From: Chitinophagales bacterium
GTDB taxonomy: Bacteria; Bacteroidota; Bacteroidia; Chitinophagales; Chitinophagaceae
Assembly: GCA_015654495.1 (NCBI GenBank)
Contig: JAATGW010000504.1
Coordinates: 1 to 26,472 of the forward strand
DNA length: 26,472 bases
Reading direction: 5' to 3'
Shown: positions 7,446 to 14,705 of the stretch, one piece after another
Layout: each line of letters opens with the position of its first letter
Numbering within the stretch: the first letter of the stretch is position 1
Notes under the pieces: generated by a model
What the model was told of the DNA's origin: nothing
The model's input: only the letters and a program-made list of their open reading frames with translations
The model's database searches: none
Program-made: the position numbers and the translations under genes

Positions 7446-7955
7446 ATGATGCAAACAATGTTTGAAAAACTTCAACTTCATGAAGAAAAGAATCTCCTGA
7501 TTCAAGGATTACCTTCATCAATCGAAAAGCAATTCACAAAGGTTTCATTCGCCAAAAATGTAACGCCCTTGTTGCGTACAAGAAAAATTGATTTTGCTTT
7601 GGTTTTTGCGGTTAATCAGAATCAGCTGACCTCTATCATGCAGGATGTTATTCCTGCACTTCATGAAGATGCAAAATTGTGGATAGCCTATCCGAAAGCG
7701 GCATCCAAAATTGTCAGCGACCTGAACCGGGAATGCAGTTGGAACTGCATATGTAACCGGGGTTTTGAAAGTATTCATGAAACTGCGCTTGACCATGTAT
7801 GGACAGCAATCCGTTTCCAAAGAAAGGGTATCCCTATAAGAGATGCCGGAACAGAAGAAATGATGGCTCAGTACCAGGAAGTTCCGGAAACAATTCCTGG
7901 AATCGCATTGGGAAAGCAGCCATCAAGGTATAGTAAAGTGGCCAGCAGGATTTGA
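7446..7955 (+). CDS. DUF3052-like protein
   Basis: This 169-residue protein has no signal peptide or membrane segment. The central part, IDFALVFAVNQNQL then DAKLWIAYPKAASKIVSDLNR, and the stretch ESIHETALDHVWTAIRFQRK resemble DUF3052, a family of small soluble proteins of unknown function. In that family a beta-strand with 'lWvayPK' precedes an invariant 'W.alRF'. Starts at 7446, 7449 and 7458 are all in frame and cannot be separated. It ends just before a strong terminator, so it is probably a single-gene unit expressed from the TACCTTTG box upstream. No function is assigned. Confidence 0.7.
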   Translation: MMQTMFEKLQLHEEKNLLIQGLPSSIEKQFTKVSFAKNVTPLLRTRKIDFALVFAVNQNQLTSIMQDVIPALHEDAKLWIAYPKAASKIVSDLNRECSWNCICNRGFESIHETALDHVWTAIRFQRKGIPIRDAGTEEMMAQYQEVPETIPGIALGKQPSRYSKVASRI

Positions 7956-7992
7956 TGAGGAGTTCTCCGCGCGCCGGAGGATAAAAAAATTC

Positions 7993-8029
7993 AAAAGGAT
8001 TATCTCAACTTAGAGGTAATCCTTTTTTT
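7993..8029 (+). terminator. Strong rho-independent terminator touching the CYTH gene start
   Basis: AAAAGGATTA (7993-8002) pairs with TAATCCTTTT (8017-8026). Four more inner pairs, one of them T-G, give a 14-bp stem and a 6-base loop. The T-run is 8023-8029, and the next base begins the ATG of the CYTH gene. A weaker GC hairpin (CTCCG/CGGAG, 7965-7979) lies just upstream. Confidence 0.85.
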
Positions 8030-8545
8030 ATGCATCTGAATATTGAAATAAAAGCACACTGCGATAATCCTGAAACGGTACGTCAATACTTATTAAATAA
8101 GAATGCTTTTTATTCCGGTACCGACCACCAGACAGATACCTATTTCAATGTAGAGAAGGGACGAATGAAACTGCGGGAAGGAAATATTGAAAACGCATTA
8201 ATTCATTATTCAAGAGAAAATCAGGCAGGACCCAAAGCTTCTGAAGTGACCCTTTATGAAGTAACTAAAATCGGCATTCTGAAGAAATTGCTTCTTTCTG
8301 CTTTGAGCATTAAAGTAATCGTTGAGAAAAAAAGAGAAATTTATTTTATCGGAAATGTAAAATTTCATATCGACGTAGTAAGAGGCCTCGGCTCATTTGT
8401 TGAAATTGAAGCAATTGATTCCACGGGTGAAATCGGCAAAATCAAATTGCAGGAGCAATGTTCATTTTTCATGAAAGAACTGAAAATAGAAACAAAAGAC
8501 CTGATAGATAATTCTTACAGCGACATGCTTTTAGCCCTTGCATAA
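8030..8545 (+). CDS. CYTH-domain protein (class IV adenylate cyclase-like)
   Basis: This 171-residue protein covers one CYTH domain, a beta-barrel tunnel that binds triphosphate substrates. Visible landmarks are NIEIKAH at residues 4-10, TDTYFNVEKGRMKLREG, the strand HYSRENQ, KVIVEKKREIYFIGNVKFHI and the closing DVVRGLGSFVEIEAID. The pattern is closest to the CyaB/class IV cyclase branch, where DxVxgLGxFvElE is typical. Whether it makes cAMP, hydrolyses thiamine triphosphate or acts on tripolyphosphate cannot be read from the sequence. The first acidic residue of the classic ExExK motif is Asn here (NIEIK). The ATG directly follows a terminator T-run, so no ribosome binding site or promoter is visible. 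Confidence 0.87.
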   Translation: MHLNIEIKAHCDNPETVRQYLLNKNAFYSGTDHQTDTYFNVEKGRMKLREGNIENALIHYSRENQAGPKASEVTLYEVTKIGILKKLLLSALSIKVIVEKKREIYFIGNVKFHIDVVRGLGSFVEIEAIDSTGEIGKIKLQEQCSFFMKELKIETKDLIDNSYSDMLLALA

Positions 8546-8565
8546 GAAACGGTATGGAATTAATT

Positions 8566-8573
8566 TATCTTTG
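8566..8573 (+). promoter_or_regulatory. Bacteroidota -7 promoter box at the HipA-like kinase start
   Basis: TATCTTTG fits TAnnTTTG and ends only four bases before the ATG at 8578. A TTG at 8538-8540 lies 25 bases upstream of the box, slightly beyond the usual range. If used, transcription would begin at or within a few bases of the start codon, giving a leaderless mRNA. Confidence 0.5.
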
Positions 8574-8577
8574 AAGA

Positions 8578-9366
8578 ATGTTGCCCGAAATCAGAACAGT
8601 GAAGGTTACACGATATGTAACACCATTACGTGAAGGTGGTTCGCTCCCTGCAATAGCAGAAGCAGATGATGGCTTTTTATATGTACTGAAATTCAGGGGG
8701 GCAGGGCAGGGAATCAAAGCGTTGATTTCGGAGTTGATCGGTACCGAACTGGCGCGGGCTGCTGGTTTTAAAATTCCCGAATTGGTTTTTGCTGAACTTG
8801 ATGAAGCTTTTGGGAGAACAGAACCAGATGAAGAAATACAGGACCTACTAAAAAGCAGTCAGGGTCTTAATCTCGGGCTCCATTATCTCTCCGGTTCAAT
8901 TACATTCGATCCGGTTGTGGTAACACCTTCTGCAGAATTTGCTTCACGCCTGGTATGGCTGGATGCTTTCCTTACCAATGTTGACCGGACCATAAAAAAC
9001 ACCAATATGCTCTGGTGGAATAAAGCAGTCTGGCTTATCGATTTCGGTGCCTCACTCTATTTTCACCATAATTGGGATAACAGGAATGACCAGGCTTCAA
9101 AACCTTTTGTGCAGATTAAAGATCATGTATTACTCCCATGGGCAACCGAACTTGAGTCTGCTGACAGCTTTTTTCATGAGGTCCTTTCTGAGGAATTGAT
9201 CAATGGAGTGTCTTCGACCATTCCGGATGCATGGCTTTTAAATTCGGAATTCAGTGAAAGCCCCGATGAGATAAGAGCAATTTATGCGGAATTTCTTCGG
9301 TCACGGCTAACCTATTCAAAAACCTTTTTAAAAACCGCACAGGATGCCCGACTTACTCTTGTTTGA
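8578..9366 (+). CDS. HipA-like kinase (HipA_2 type)
   Basis: This 262-residue protein keeps the protein-kinase-like core of HipA but lacks the HipA N-subdomain-1, so it is shorter than the 440-residue toxin. K38 in YVLKF corresponds to the ATP-binding lysine. E52/E57 lie in the following helix. FLTNVDRTIKNTNML carries the catalytic D136 and metal-binding N141/N143, and LIDFGASL carries the DFG-like D155. All catalytic positions appear intact. The gene overlaps the downstream DUF3037 gene by 23 bases, an arrangement conserved in many bacteria, so the products probably work together. The substrate is unknown, and a toxin role is not established for this branch. Confidence 0.85.
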   Translation: MLPEIRTVKVTRYVTPLREGGSLPAIAEADDGFLYVLKFRGAGQGIKALISELIGTELARAAGFKIPELVFAELDEAFGRTEPDEEIQDLLKSSQGLNLGLHYLSGSITFDPVVVTPSAEFASRLVWLDAFLTNVDRTIKNTNMLWWNKAVWLIDFGASLYFHHNWDNRNDQASKPFVQIKDHVLLPWATELESADSFFHEVLSEELINGVSSTIPDAWLLNSEFSESPDEIRAIYAEFLRSRLTYSKTFLKTAQDARLTLV

Positions 9367-9727
9367 ATATGCGGTTTTACGGGTTGTTCCCCGGGTTGAC
9401 AGGGAAGAATTTATCAATGCAGGAATAATCGTGTACTGTAGACAAATGCAGTTTCTCGAAGCAATGATCACACTGAATAAGGAGAAACTTCTGCAGATGC
9501 ACGATAAGGCCGACTATGATGAAATCGAAGAATATCTCTGTGTTTATCTCAAGATATGCGCAGGTTTGCCGGATGCCGGGCCAATTGGTAAACTTGACGC
9601 AGGCTCAAGATTCCGCTGGCTCACTGCCACACGAAGCACGATCGTTCAATCTTCAAAAGTACATCCCGGATTCACCGATGATCCCAAACGGACTTTAATC
9701 AGACTGCATGAACAATTAGTACTCTAG
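9344..9727 (+). CDS. DUF3037 protein, partner of HipA-like kinase
   Basis: This 127-residue soluble protein has the DUF3037 hallmarks: an N-terminal YAVLRVVPRVDREEFINAGI (residues 9-28), the strand GIIVYCRQMQFLEA and the C-terminal GSRFRWLTATRSTIVQSSKV followed by HPGFTDDPKRTL. The family has no known activity. Its ATG lies 23 bases inside the end of the HipA-like kinase gene in another frame, so translation is likely coupled. The stop at 9727 is followed directly by a heptamer-repeat array. By position it could be an antitoxin, an adaptor or the kinase substrate; none of these is supported by sequence alone. Confidence 0.87.
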   Translation: MPDLLLFEYAVLRVVPRVDREEFINAGIIVYCRQMQFLEAMITLNKEKLLQMHDKADYDEIEEYLCVYLKICAGLPDAGPIGKLDAGSRFRWLTATRSTIVQSSKVHPGFTDDPKRTLIRLHEQLVL

Positions 9728-9728
9728 A

Positions 9729-9763
9729 AACGTTCGGCGTTTAACGTGTAACGTTGAACGTTA
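9729..9763. repeat. Heptamer array between convergent genes
   Basis: Five consecutive 7-base units read AACGTTC, GGCGTTT, AACGTGT, AACGTTG and AACGTTA. They fill the gap between the DUF3037 stop (9727) and the convergent LbH gene, whose TAA is formed by the last unit (9761-9763). The array is an imperfect palindrome, as expected for a two-way terminator. Confidence 0.8.
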
Positions 9764-10357
9764 ATCCAGAAGAGTCAATCTTTTCACGATGGATCCGCGG
9801 GGTAAGATTGTTCCCGGAGATAAAACTGCATTTGCACCAATTTTTGAATAATCGCCAACTAAAGCACCAAATTTTGTTACTCCTGTTTCAAGGATATTTC
9901 CGTTTACTTTTACGCTGATCAATTTGTCTTTTCTCTCGTTGAAATGATTTGCAATAACAGAGCCTGCTTCAAAATTCACTTCACTGCCGATCAGACTATC
10001 ACCAATAAAATTGAAATGGGCTACTGAAGTTTTTGATCCGATATAACTTGTTTTGATTTCAACACCCGGGCCAATGCTTACTCCGGTGTCAAGGAAAACG
10101 CCTCCGCGCAGATAGGCATGTGCGCCTACAAAACAATCTGCATTAATTATCGCCGGTGCTTTTATTACTACTCCTGTTTCGATAAGAGCTGAACGATGAA
10201 CCGCGATATTATTTTCAACAATGAATCCATCATCGAGTATCTCAATAGCTGAAGAAATGATTTCACTTAATTGAGTTGTGAAATGCCAGGGCAGCATACT
10301 TGCGGCTGAGGGAAACCGGTAAGTAAATTCGCTGATAAAGTCCGCAATCAAAATCAT
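9761..10357 (-). CDS. Left-handed beta-helix acyltransferase-like protein
   Basis: This 198-residue protein has an N-terminal 45-residue stretch followed by hexapeptide repeats of the left-handed beta-helix fold. Repeats run through IVENNIAVHRSALIETGVVI, IINADCFVGAHAYLRG and GVSIGPGVEI, then VGDYSKIGANAVLSPGTILP. An insertion, AHFNFIGDSLIGSEVNFEAG then ANHFNERKDKLISV, interrupts the coil. It resembles the acyltransferase half of GlmU-type sugar-1-phosphate nucleotidylyltransferases, without a nucleotidyltransferase domain. It could be an acetyltransferase acting on a sugar. The start overlaps the VOC gene stop by four bases (ATGA), so the two are translationally coupled at the end of a four-gene cluster. 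Confidence 0.8.
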   Translation of the reverse strand: MILIADFISEFTYRFPSAASMLPWHFTTQLSEIISSAIEILDDGFIVENNIAVHRSALIETGVVIKAPAIINADCFVGAHAYLRGGVFLDTGVSIGPGVEIKTSYIGSKTSVAHFNFIGDSLIGSEVNFEAGSVIANHFNERKDKLISVKVNGNILETGVTKFGALVGDYSKIGANAVLSPGTILPRGSIVKRLTLLD

Positions 10358-10737
10358 TTCTGATAAATTTCCAATGGAAGGCCATCAGGGTCTGCAAAAA
10401 AAGTAAACAGTTTTCCGGTATAAGGATCTGTGCGCACGGGTTCAGTTGGTACACCTTTCAGATTCAGGCGAACGATAACATTTTCTATATTATCAACTTC
10501 AAAAGCCAGGTGTCTGAGACCCTGTGCTTCCGGTCTTGAAGGTCGGGGAGGGGCATCCGGAAAAGAGAAAAGTTCAATTATATAGTGACCGTTCAGCGAT
10601 AGGTCCAGTTTATAGGATCGTCTTTCTTCGCGATAAACTTCTCTGATTATTTCAAGCCCCAGTATTTCCGAATAAAACCGTTTTGATCTTTCATAGTCAC
10701 CACAGATTATCGCAATATGATGGACATTATTAAGCAT
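10354..10737 (-). CDS. VOC-family metalloprotein (glyoxalase/YaeR-like)
   Basis: This 127-residue protein is a two-module vicinal-oxygen-chelate fold. Candidate metal ligands are all in place: H7 in VHHIAI, E55 in YIIELF, H76 in LRHLAFEV and E123 in LPLEIYQ. The PSRPEAQGLRHLAFEVD segment and the DPYTGKLFTFFADPDGLPLE ending match the SMU.1112c/YaeR branch of glyoxalase-like proteins. That branch has no firmly established substrate. The ATGA overlap with the LbH gene and the 14-base gap from the DUF1304 gene upstream indicate one operon. Confidence 0.88.
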   Translation of the reverse strand: MLNNVHHIAIICGDYERSKRFYSEILGLEIIREVYREERRSYKLDLSLNGHYIIELFSFPDAPPRPSRPEAQGLRHLAFEVDNIENVIVRLNLKGVPTEPVRTDPYTGKLFTFFADPDGLPLEIYQK

Positions 10738-10751
10738 AACATAAATTCATT

Positions 10752-11120
10752 TTATAGAAATCCCGAAATCAGCAAAATAAGGGGAATCAAAGCCGGAACT
10801 GCCTGAATGAAAAATATTTTTTTATCGGCAGTAATTGCACCATAAATTCCGGCAACTGAAACACAGGTTAGAAAAAATATGGCTACATAGATTTTCCAGT
10901 TAGGGTCTTCGATAAAAAACGTCCATATTAATCCTGCAGCAAGGAAGCCGTTGTATAAGCCCTGGTTTGCCGCTAAAGCTTTTGTCGGTTCAAATAATTC
11001 AGGTTTGAATTGTTTAAATACTTTTTTGCCCCTGGTTGTCCATGCAAACATTTCAAGCCATACAATATAGAGGTGTATGACTATTACGAGCAGGATAAAA
11101 ATCTGACTGATGATTTGCAT
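10752..11120 (-). CDS. DUF1304 membrane protein
   Basis: This 122-residue protein has four hydrophobic segments. The first contains the family signature HLYIVWLEMFAW (about residues 16-27). The conserved loop FEPTKALAANQGLYNGFLAAGL (about 43-64) follows, with the NQGLYN core diagnostic of DUF1304. The rest, WKIYVAIFFLTCVSVAGIYG and FFIQAVPALIPLILLISGF, is membrane-spanning. It is an inner-membrane protein of unknown function. It lies 11 bases after the carboxylesterase gene and 14 before the VOC gene, in the same operon. Confidence 0.9.
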   Translation of the reverse strand: MQIISQIFILLVIVIHLYIVWLEMFAWTTRGKKVFKQFKPELFEPTKALAANQGLYNGFLAAGLIWTFFIEDPNWKIYVAIFFLTCVSVAGIYGAITADKKIFFIQAVPALIPLILLISGFL

Positions 11121-11131
11121 GGTTGTATTTT

Positions 11132-12757
11132 TTATTTCATCATTTGTGAATAAAGAAAATCAAGGCCCTCTTTTCCCGGCATGGAGGCTGCGGCTGATTT
11201 TTCAGAAAAGATCATCACCTCTGCTTCTTTTTCCCTAAAGGCCGGCCATTTCGGTAGTCCGTTACCGTTAGGATTGCCCGTTTTTGCGAAATTAACCCAA
11301 TAGGATAGCATTAATTCCGACAGTGTGTGATCAGCTTCCTCCAAAGCCCTTTTGAAGTATTTCAGATTGCCGAGTGCGTAGGGAACCTCTGCAGTATGGA
11401 AGGCTCCGTACTTTACGAAATCGGGAGTAGCCGGTGGCTTCCTTTTAAATAAATAAACGTATGCCTGGTGTTTTCCTTTTGAAGATTGAATGGTAGCCCA
11501 TTTGTAATTTCCTAAAGCGAATGTCAGGTCACGACTCACTTCAATCTGGGAATTTTTTGCTTCCTCATCTGTACCACCCGGGAAAAATTTCAGGAACTGA
11601 GTGGCTTCGCTTCCATACTTCGTGCCTGCATCTGCCAGATATACATCCTTGTTTTTATAGTCAGAGATAAATGCCTCGTCAGCATTCCATCCGGTAAGTA
11701 AAGGGATATCGGCATGTCTTCCCGTTTTGAATAATTCAGGAACCGGCGACGGTAACACATACCCGTCCGCTATCGGCCTTAGACCAGTCATTCTTTGTTT
11801 TAACAGGTCGTCAGCAGAAAGTTTTCTCAGGTCATTCAGTGTGAATGCATTGATAGACTGACTCAGTTTTAATCCTTCTGCTTCGGCCATGGCAAGATCA
11901 ACCTGTTTTATTTTTGGATCAGCTACTGTTGATGAGCCGCTTTCTGCTATCGCTTTGTGAAACAAACCTTTTGCCAAAGGTGAGGCAGCAAGCGCATTCA
12001 CACTAAAAGAACCAGCCGACTGCCCTGCGATTGTAACGTTACCCGGGTCACCTCCAAAGGCTGCTATGTTTTCCTGTACCCATTTCAATGCAGCAATCTG
12101 ATCCATCAGGCCATAGTTACCAGACGACTTATGTGGGGATTCTTTGCTAAGCTCCGGGTGCGCAAAAAAACCGAATATCCCTACACGGTAGTTAATGGAA
12201 ACAAATACGATGCCTTTTGAAGCCATAGCGGTACCATCATAAATTTCACATGCACTTCCCCCGCTCACAAATCCTCCACCGTAAATCCATACAAATACGG
12301 GTTTTTTTTCTGTTCCTGTTGCAGCTGTCCACACATTCAGATATAAACAATCTTCACTGATCGGTGATTCGGGAATAAGAAATTCCGGCGTATAAACCCC
12401 GAATGGTGTGGGCCTGGCCTGCATCGGACTCGGGCCGAATCGCTCCGTCAGTTTTACTTCAGGCCATGGTACCGGAGGCTGAGGTTCGCGCCACCTTAAA
12501 TTGCCAACCGGGGGCTGCGCATATGGGATTCCTTTGAAGGAATAAACTGTTTTATCAGACCTGAGGCCTGATATACGACCATATTTTGTTCTGACCTCTT
12601 TTCGGTCCAATGCTTGTTGCGCCTGCGCAGCAGGCATAACCAGCATGCACACTGTATAAATAATAAAAAAGGGTACCGGGTTGTTGATTCGCAGATAAAA
12701 TTTATGGTAGAATTCTGCCATACAATATAATGGCGAAACGAGGTTTGTTTTCTGCAT
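11132..12757 (-). CDS. Secreted type-B carboxylesterase
   Basis: This 541-residue alpha/beta hydrolase of the carboxylesterase type-B family hydrolyses ester bonds. A signal peptide with hydrophobic core PFFIIYTVCMLVMPA ends in AQA-QQ at about residue 47, so it is exported; the second Met (residue 13) would give a more normal signal length. SEDCLYLNVW, the family's second signature, is present. The catalytic triad is visible: S247 in GQSAG, E361 in NADEAF and H454 in AFHTAEVPYA. The oxyanion hole is YGGGFVSGG. Residues are numbered from the 12757 start. It is the first gene of a four-gene cluster and lies downstream of a long gene-poor stretch. The natural ester substrate is unknown. Confidence 0.93.
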   Translation of the reverse strand: MQKTNLVSPLYCMAEFYHKFYLRINNPVPFFIIYTVCMLVMPAAQAQQALDRKEVRTKYGRISGLRSDKTVYSFKGIPYAQPPVGNLRWREPQPPVPWPEVKLTERFGPSPMQARPTPFGVYTPEFLIPESPISEDCLYLNVWTAATGTEKKPVFVWIYGGGFVSGGSACEIYDGTAMASKGIVFVSINYRVGIFGFFAHPELSKESPHKSSGNYGLMDQIAALKWVQENIAAFGGDPGNVTIAGQSAGSFSVNALAASPLAKGLFHKAIAESGSSTVADPKIKQVDLAMAEAEGLKLSQSINAFTLNDLRKLSADDLLKQRMTGLRPIADGYVLPSPVPELFKTGRHADIPLLTGWNADEAFISDYKNKDVYLADAGTKYGSEATQFLKFFPGGTDEEAKNSQIEVSRDLTFALGNYKWATIQSSKGKHQAYVYLFKRKPPATPDFVKYGAFHTAEVPYALGNLKYFKRALEEADHTLSELMLSYWVNFAKTGNPNGNGLPKWPAFREKEAEVMIFSEKSAAASMPGKEGLDFLYSQMMK

Positions 12758-13527
12758 CGCTGATCCTGATTGTTTTTAAAAATAAGAATTATCGGGTATG
12801 AATCTGCGTTTTCTTTTTTACTGCAGCAGCAAAAACGGGAATGAATTCTGTCCACGGGAAAATCAGAGGTATCGTAAAAATTTATCTTAGATAAGTAAGG
12901 GAAAAATCAATTTCAATTGTGAATTTCTGAAAACGAAATTGCATCCGGATTAATTCAGAAACCAGGAGCGGTTAGCGAATTTGAAAAGACAAATAATATT
13001 AACCTTTCGTTATCACGCAATCAACAAAACTAAACTGAAATTTGTATGGTAAGAAAAGCTGTAAAGCATAATATACCATACACTGCTACTCTCACTTAAA
13101 CTATGTTTCTCCGCTTTCTTAAATTCTGATCCGCCGCGGTGGGTCTGCAACTAATATCCTCTTTTAAGGTCTGCATATTCAAACCCTGCTGACAGATACC
13201 GATCTGTCAGAAATGTCAAATATATCCTATGTACAGGCAAGGAGATAATGGCAGTTTTGCCGGCACGGCCTGCATTACAGTTGTAATAGCAGACATCGCG
13301 GCTTTACAATCGGCTTTTATTTCCGGTGATGAAAATACCGAGGTATACCTGCTCACACTTGTGATTCTTTTTATTCCTCTGTATCTGATAAAAAAAACGA
13401 AAATTCCTTGAAGCCACACTAATATCCATACCATAGGAAAACCACAGGATGCTGTGAGAGCAGTCATCCAACCCCGGGAAGCCGCATTTTTACAATTGCG
13501 GCTTCTTTTACTTTAAACGTTAAACGT
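12758..13527. other. 770-base stretch without a convincing gene
   Basis: This gap separates the carboxylesterase from the DUF1579 gene. It holds AT-rich sequence, a perfect 9-bp inverted repeat (CTGACAGAT/ATCTGTCAG, 13189-13210) and a TAGTTTTG box on the minus strand (13025-13032). A short plus-strand frame at 13229-13411 encodes a 60-residue peptide with a hydrophobic C-terminus. The right end has a GCCGCA/TGCGGC hairpin (13481-13502) and a perfect palindromic repeat. I see no tRNA, known RNA or transposase remnant. Confidence 0.6.
13189..13210. repeat. Perfect 9-bp inverted repeat, possible operator
   Basis: CTGACAGAT and ATCTGTCAG flank the tetraloop ACCG. There is no T-run on either side, so it is not a terminator. 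On the minus strand a TATATTTG box (13217-13224) lies six bases from it, which fits a regulator site, but no gene is clearly served. Confidence 0.4.
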
Positions 13528-13552
13528 TCAACGTTTAACGTTTAAAGTAAAA
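13506..13552. repeat. Perfect 47-bp palindrome of heptamers overlapping the DUF1579 stop
   Basis: Two 23-base arms (13506-13528 and 13530-13552) are exact reverse complements around a single C at 13529. Units with a 7-base period are CTTTAAA, CGTTAAA, CGTTCAA, CGTTTAA and CGTTTAA (13511-13545). The right arm encodes the last residues of the DUF1579 protein (LNVKR) and its TGA. It can form a long hairpin in RNA from either strand and is probably a bidirectional terminator. Confidence 0.88.
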
Positions 13553-14034
13553 TTCATTTCGATGGCAAGATCTTCTTGGCCTTGCGGAGTGATATTGAAA
13601 GCCGAAAGAATAAACTGGTCAGCAGATGGTTTTTTAATCACAGTTCTCCAACCCCAGAATTCAGGACTTTCTCCACCGGATGAATACTGACCAAGTACAT
13701 TGAATTCATTTCCGTCAGCTATAGCTTTTGCATGCATAATTCCTGTGCCCATATGAAAAGTATCTACCCAGACCATCTGCCATGTGTTATCCAACAGATA
13801 ATATCCAAGAATCATTGTTCCCTGAAACGGGCTGCCCTGTACACTGCTTTGATATGCGATATTTATAAACCGGCCATCAAACATTGCTGTAATCTGCGCT
13901 TTTACCTGCGACTCGTCGCCTAAAATTCCCGGTTCGAAAAATGTTTTTGAGTTTCCTGACCAGTCACCAATTAATTGCAATAATTGAAAATGAAGTCCAT
14001 TGTCAAGAGAATTCTGCAGTTTAGATCCACTCAT
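13528..14034 (-). CDS. DUF1579 protein
   Basis: This 168-residue soluble protein shows the DUF1579 pattern: an early LLQLIGDWSGNSKTFFEPG, then the strand-rich MFDGRFINIAYQSSVQGSPF, the segment TMILGYYLLDNTWQMVWVDTFH, and late GWRTVIKKPSADQFILSAF. These fit a lipocalin-like barrel with the opening 'lvGdWsg'. Function is unknown. The last residues are encoded within a perfect palindromic repeat, so its C-terminus may have been reshaped by that element. It lies 39 bases after the cupin gene in the same orientation, so both may be co-transcribed. Confidence 0.87.
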   Translation of the reverse strand: MSGSKLQNSLDNGLHFQLLQLIGDWSGNSKTFFEPGILGDESQVKAQITAMFDGRFINIAYQSSVQGSPFQGTMILGYYLLDNTWQMVWVDTFHMGTGIMHAKAIADGNEFNVLGQYSSGGESPEFWGWRTVIKKPSADQFILSAFNITPQGQEDLAIEMNFTLNVKR

Positions 14035-14073
14035 TATTTCATGATTTGATTCTCAACTAAAATAGGACTTTTT

Positions 14074-14613
14074 TCAGCAGTAGGCTGCCAGCAGATTTTT
14101 CTCAATACCATTTTTACGTGCACGGCGGGCCCTCTTCAAAATAAGCGGCTCTATTAATGACATCCAACCTGTGAGTCGTGTATCAGAGATATCCAATACA
14201 ATTGCAAGGTGATCTAATTTATTTGGTACTCCCTTTTTATTTGTTTTGCCGTCGGCCGCGAGTCCATACGCAATCCTGAGTCCATTTTCGAATCCCTGGT
14301 TGCCTGGTGTAATCCTTACCTGGAAAATAATTTTTTCATTGCTATCATTAAAGAACCTGTGTAATTCACCTTTGAAAGCAGTGGCGGATTCTCCTTCACG
14401 CAGAACTATTTTTCCAAACTTTTTTTCAATTCCCAGTTCACCGGAAATAACCGTAAACTCTTCGTCAAAACTGGTGTGGTAATGCAAGCCATTACCTCCG
14501 CCGGGTGCCAGTTCAATTTCGAGCAGCAGATATTCACCTTTTGTTTCGCAGGTTGATTTTACAATATGTACACGGTCTTTAATAATCGGGTTTTCAAATA
14601 TTCTTTTTTCCAT
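14074..14613 (-). CDS. Cupin-domain protein
   Basis: This 179-residue protein has one cupin barrel. Motif 1 reads GGNGLHYHTSFDEEFTVISG (about residues 38-57), giving the HXH and Glu metal ligands. Motif 2, GELHRFFNDSNE (about 81-92), gives the last His. No membrane segment is seen. The C-terminal helix ends RARKNGIEKNLLAAYC. The metal site appears complete, so it may be an enzyme or a small-molecule binder; the substrate is not predictable. A TAGTTTTG box lies 15 bases upstream. The DUF1579 gene follows at close distance. Confidence 0.85.
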   Translation of the reverse strand: MEKRIFENPIIKDRVHIVKSTCETKGEYLLLEIELAPGGGNGLHYHTSFDEEFTVISGELGIEKKFGKIVLREGESATAFKGELHRFFNDSNEKIIFQVRITPGNQGFENGLRIAYGLAADGKTNKKGVPNKLDHLAIVLDISDTRLTGWMSLIEPLILKRARRARKNGIEKNLLAAYC

Positions 14614-14627
14614 TGCTCACTTTTGTA

Positions 14628-14635
14628 CAAAACTA
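14628..14635 (-). promoter_or_regulatory. Bacteroidota -7 promoter box for the cupin gene
   Basis: On the minus strand TAGTTTTG matches TAnnTTTG and ends 14 bases before the cupin ATG. No upstream TTTG element was found. Confidence 0.4.
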
Positions 14636-14705
14636 AAATCAGCTCCGAACCGGTGAAACGGGAAATGTAACGAAGTGAGTATAAAGAAGAATGAAATGCA
14701 AAAAC

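Noticed and set aside
12496..12855. 119-residue minus-strand frame over the carboxylesterase start
   Set aside because: It overlaps the signal peptide and N-terminal coding region in another frame and shows no domain.
13229..13411. 60-residue plus-strand frame with hydrophobic end (TEVYLLTLVILFIPLYLIKK)
   Set aside because: No promoter, ribosome binding site or family match; it lies in a gene-poor gap, so I did not list it as a gene, although a small membrane peptide cannot be ruled out.
13216..13467. 83-residue minus-strand frame
   Set aside because: It is antisense to the 60-residue frame, with tryptophan/cysteine-rich composition and no motif.
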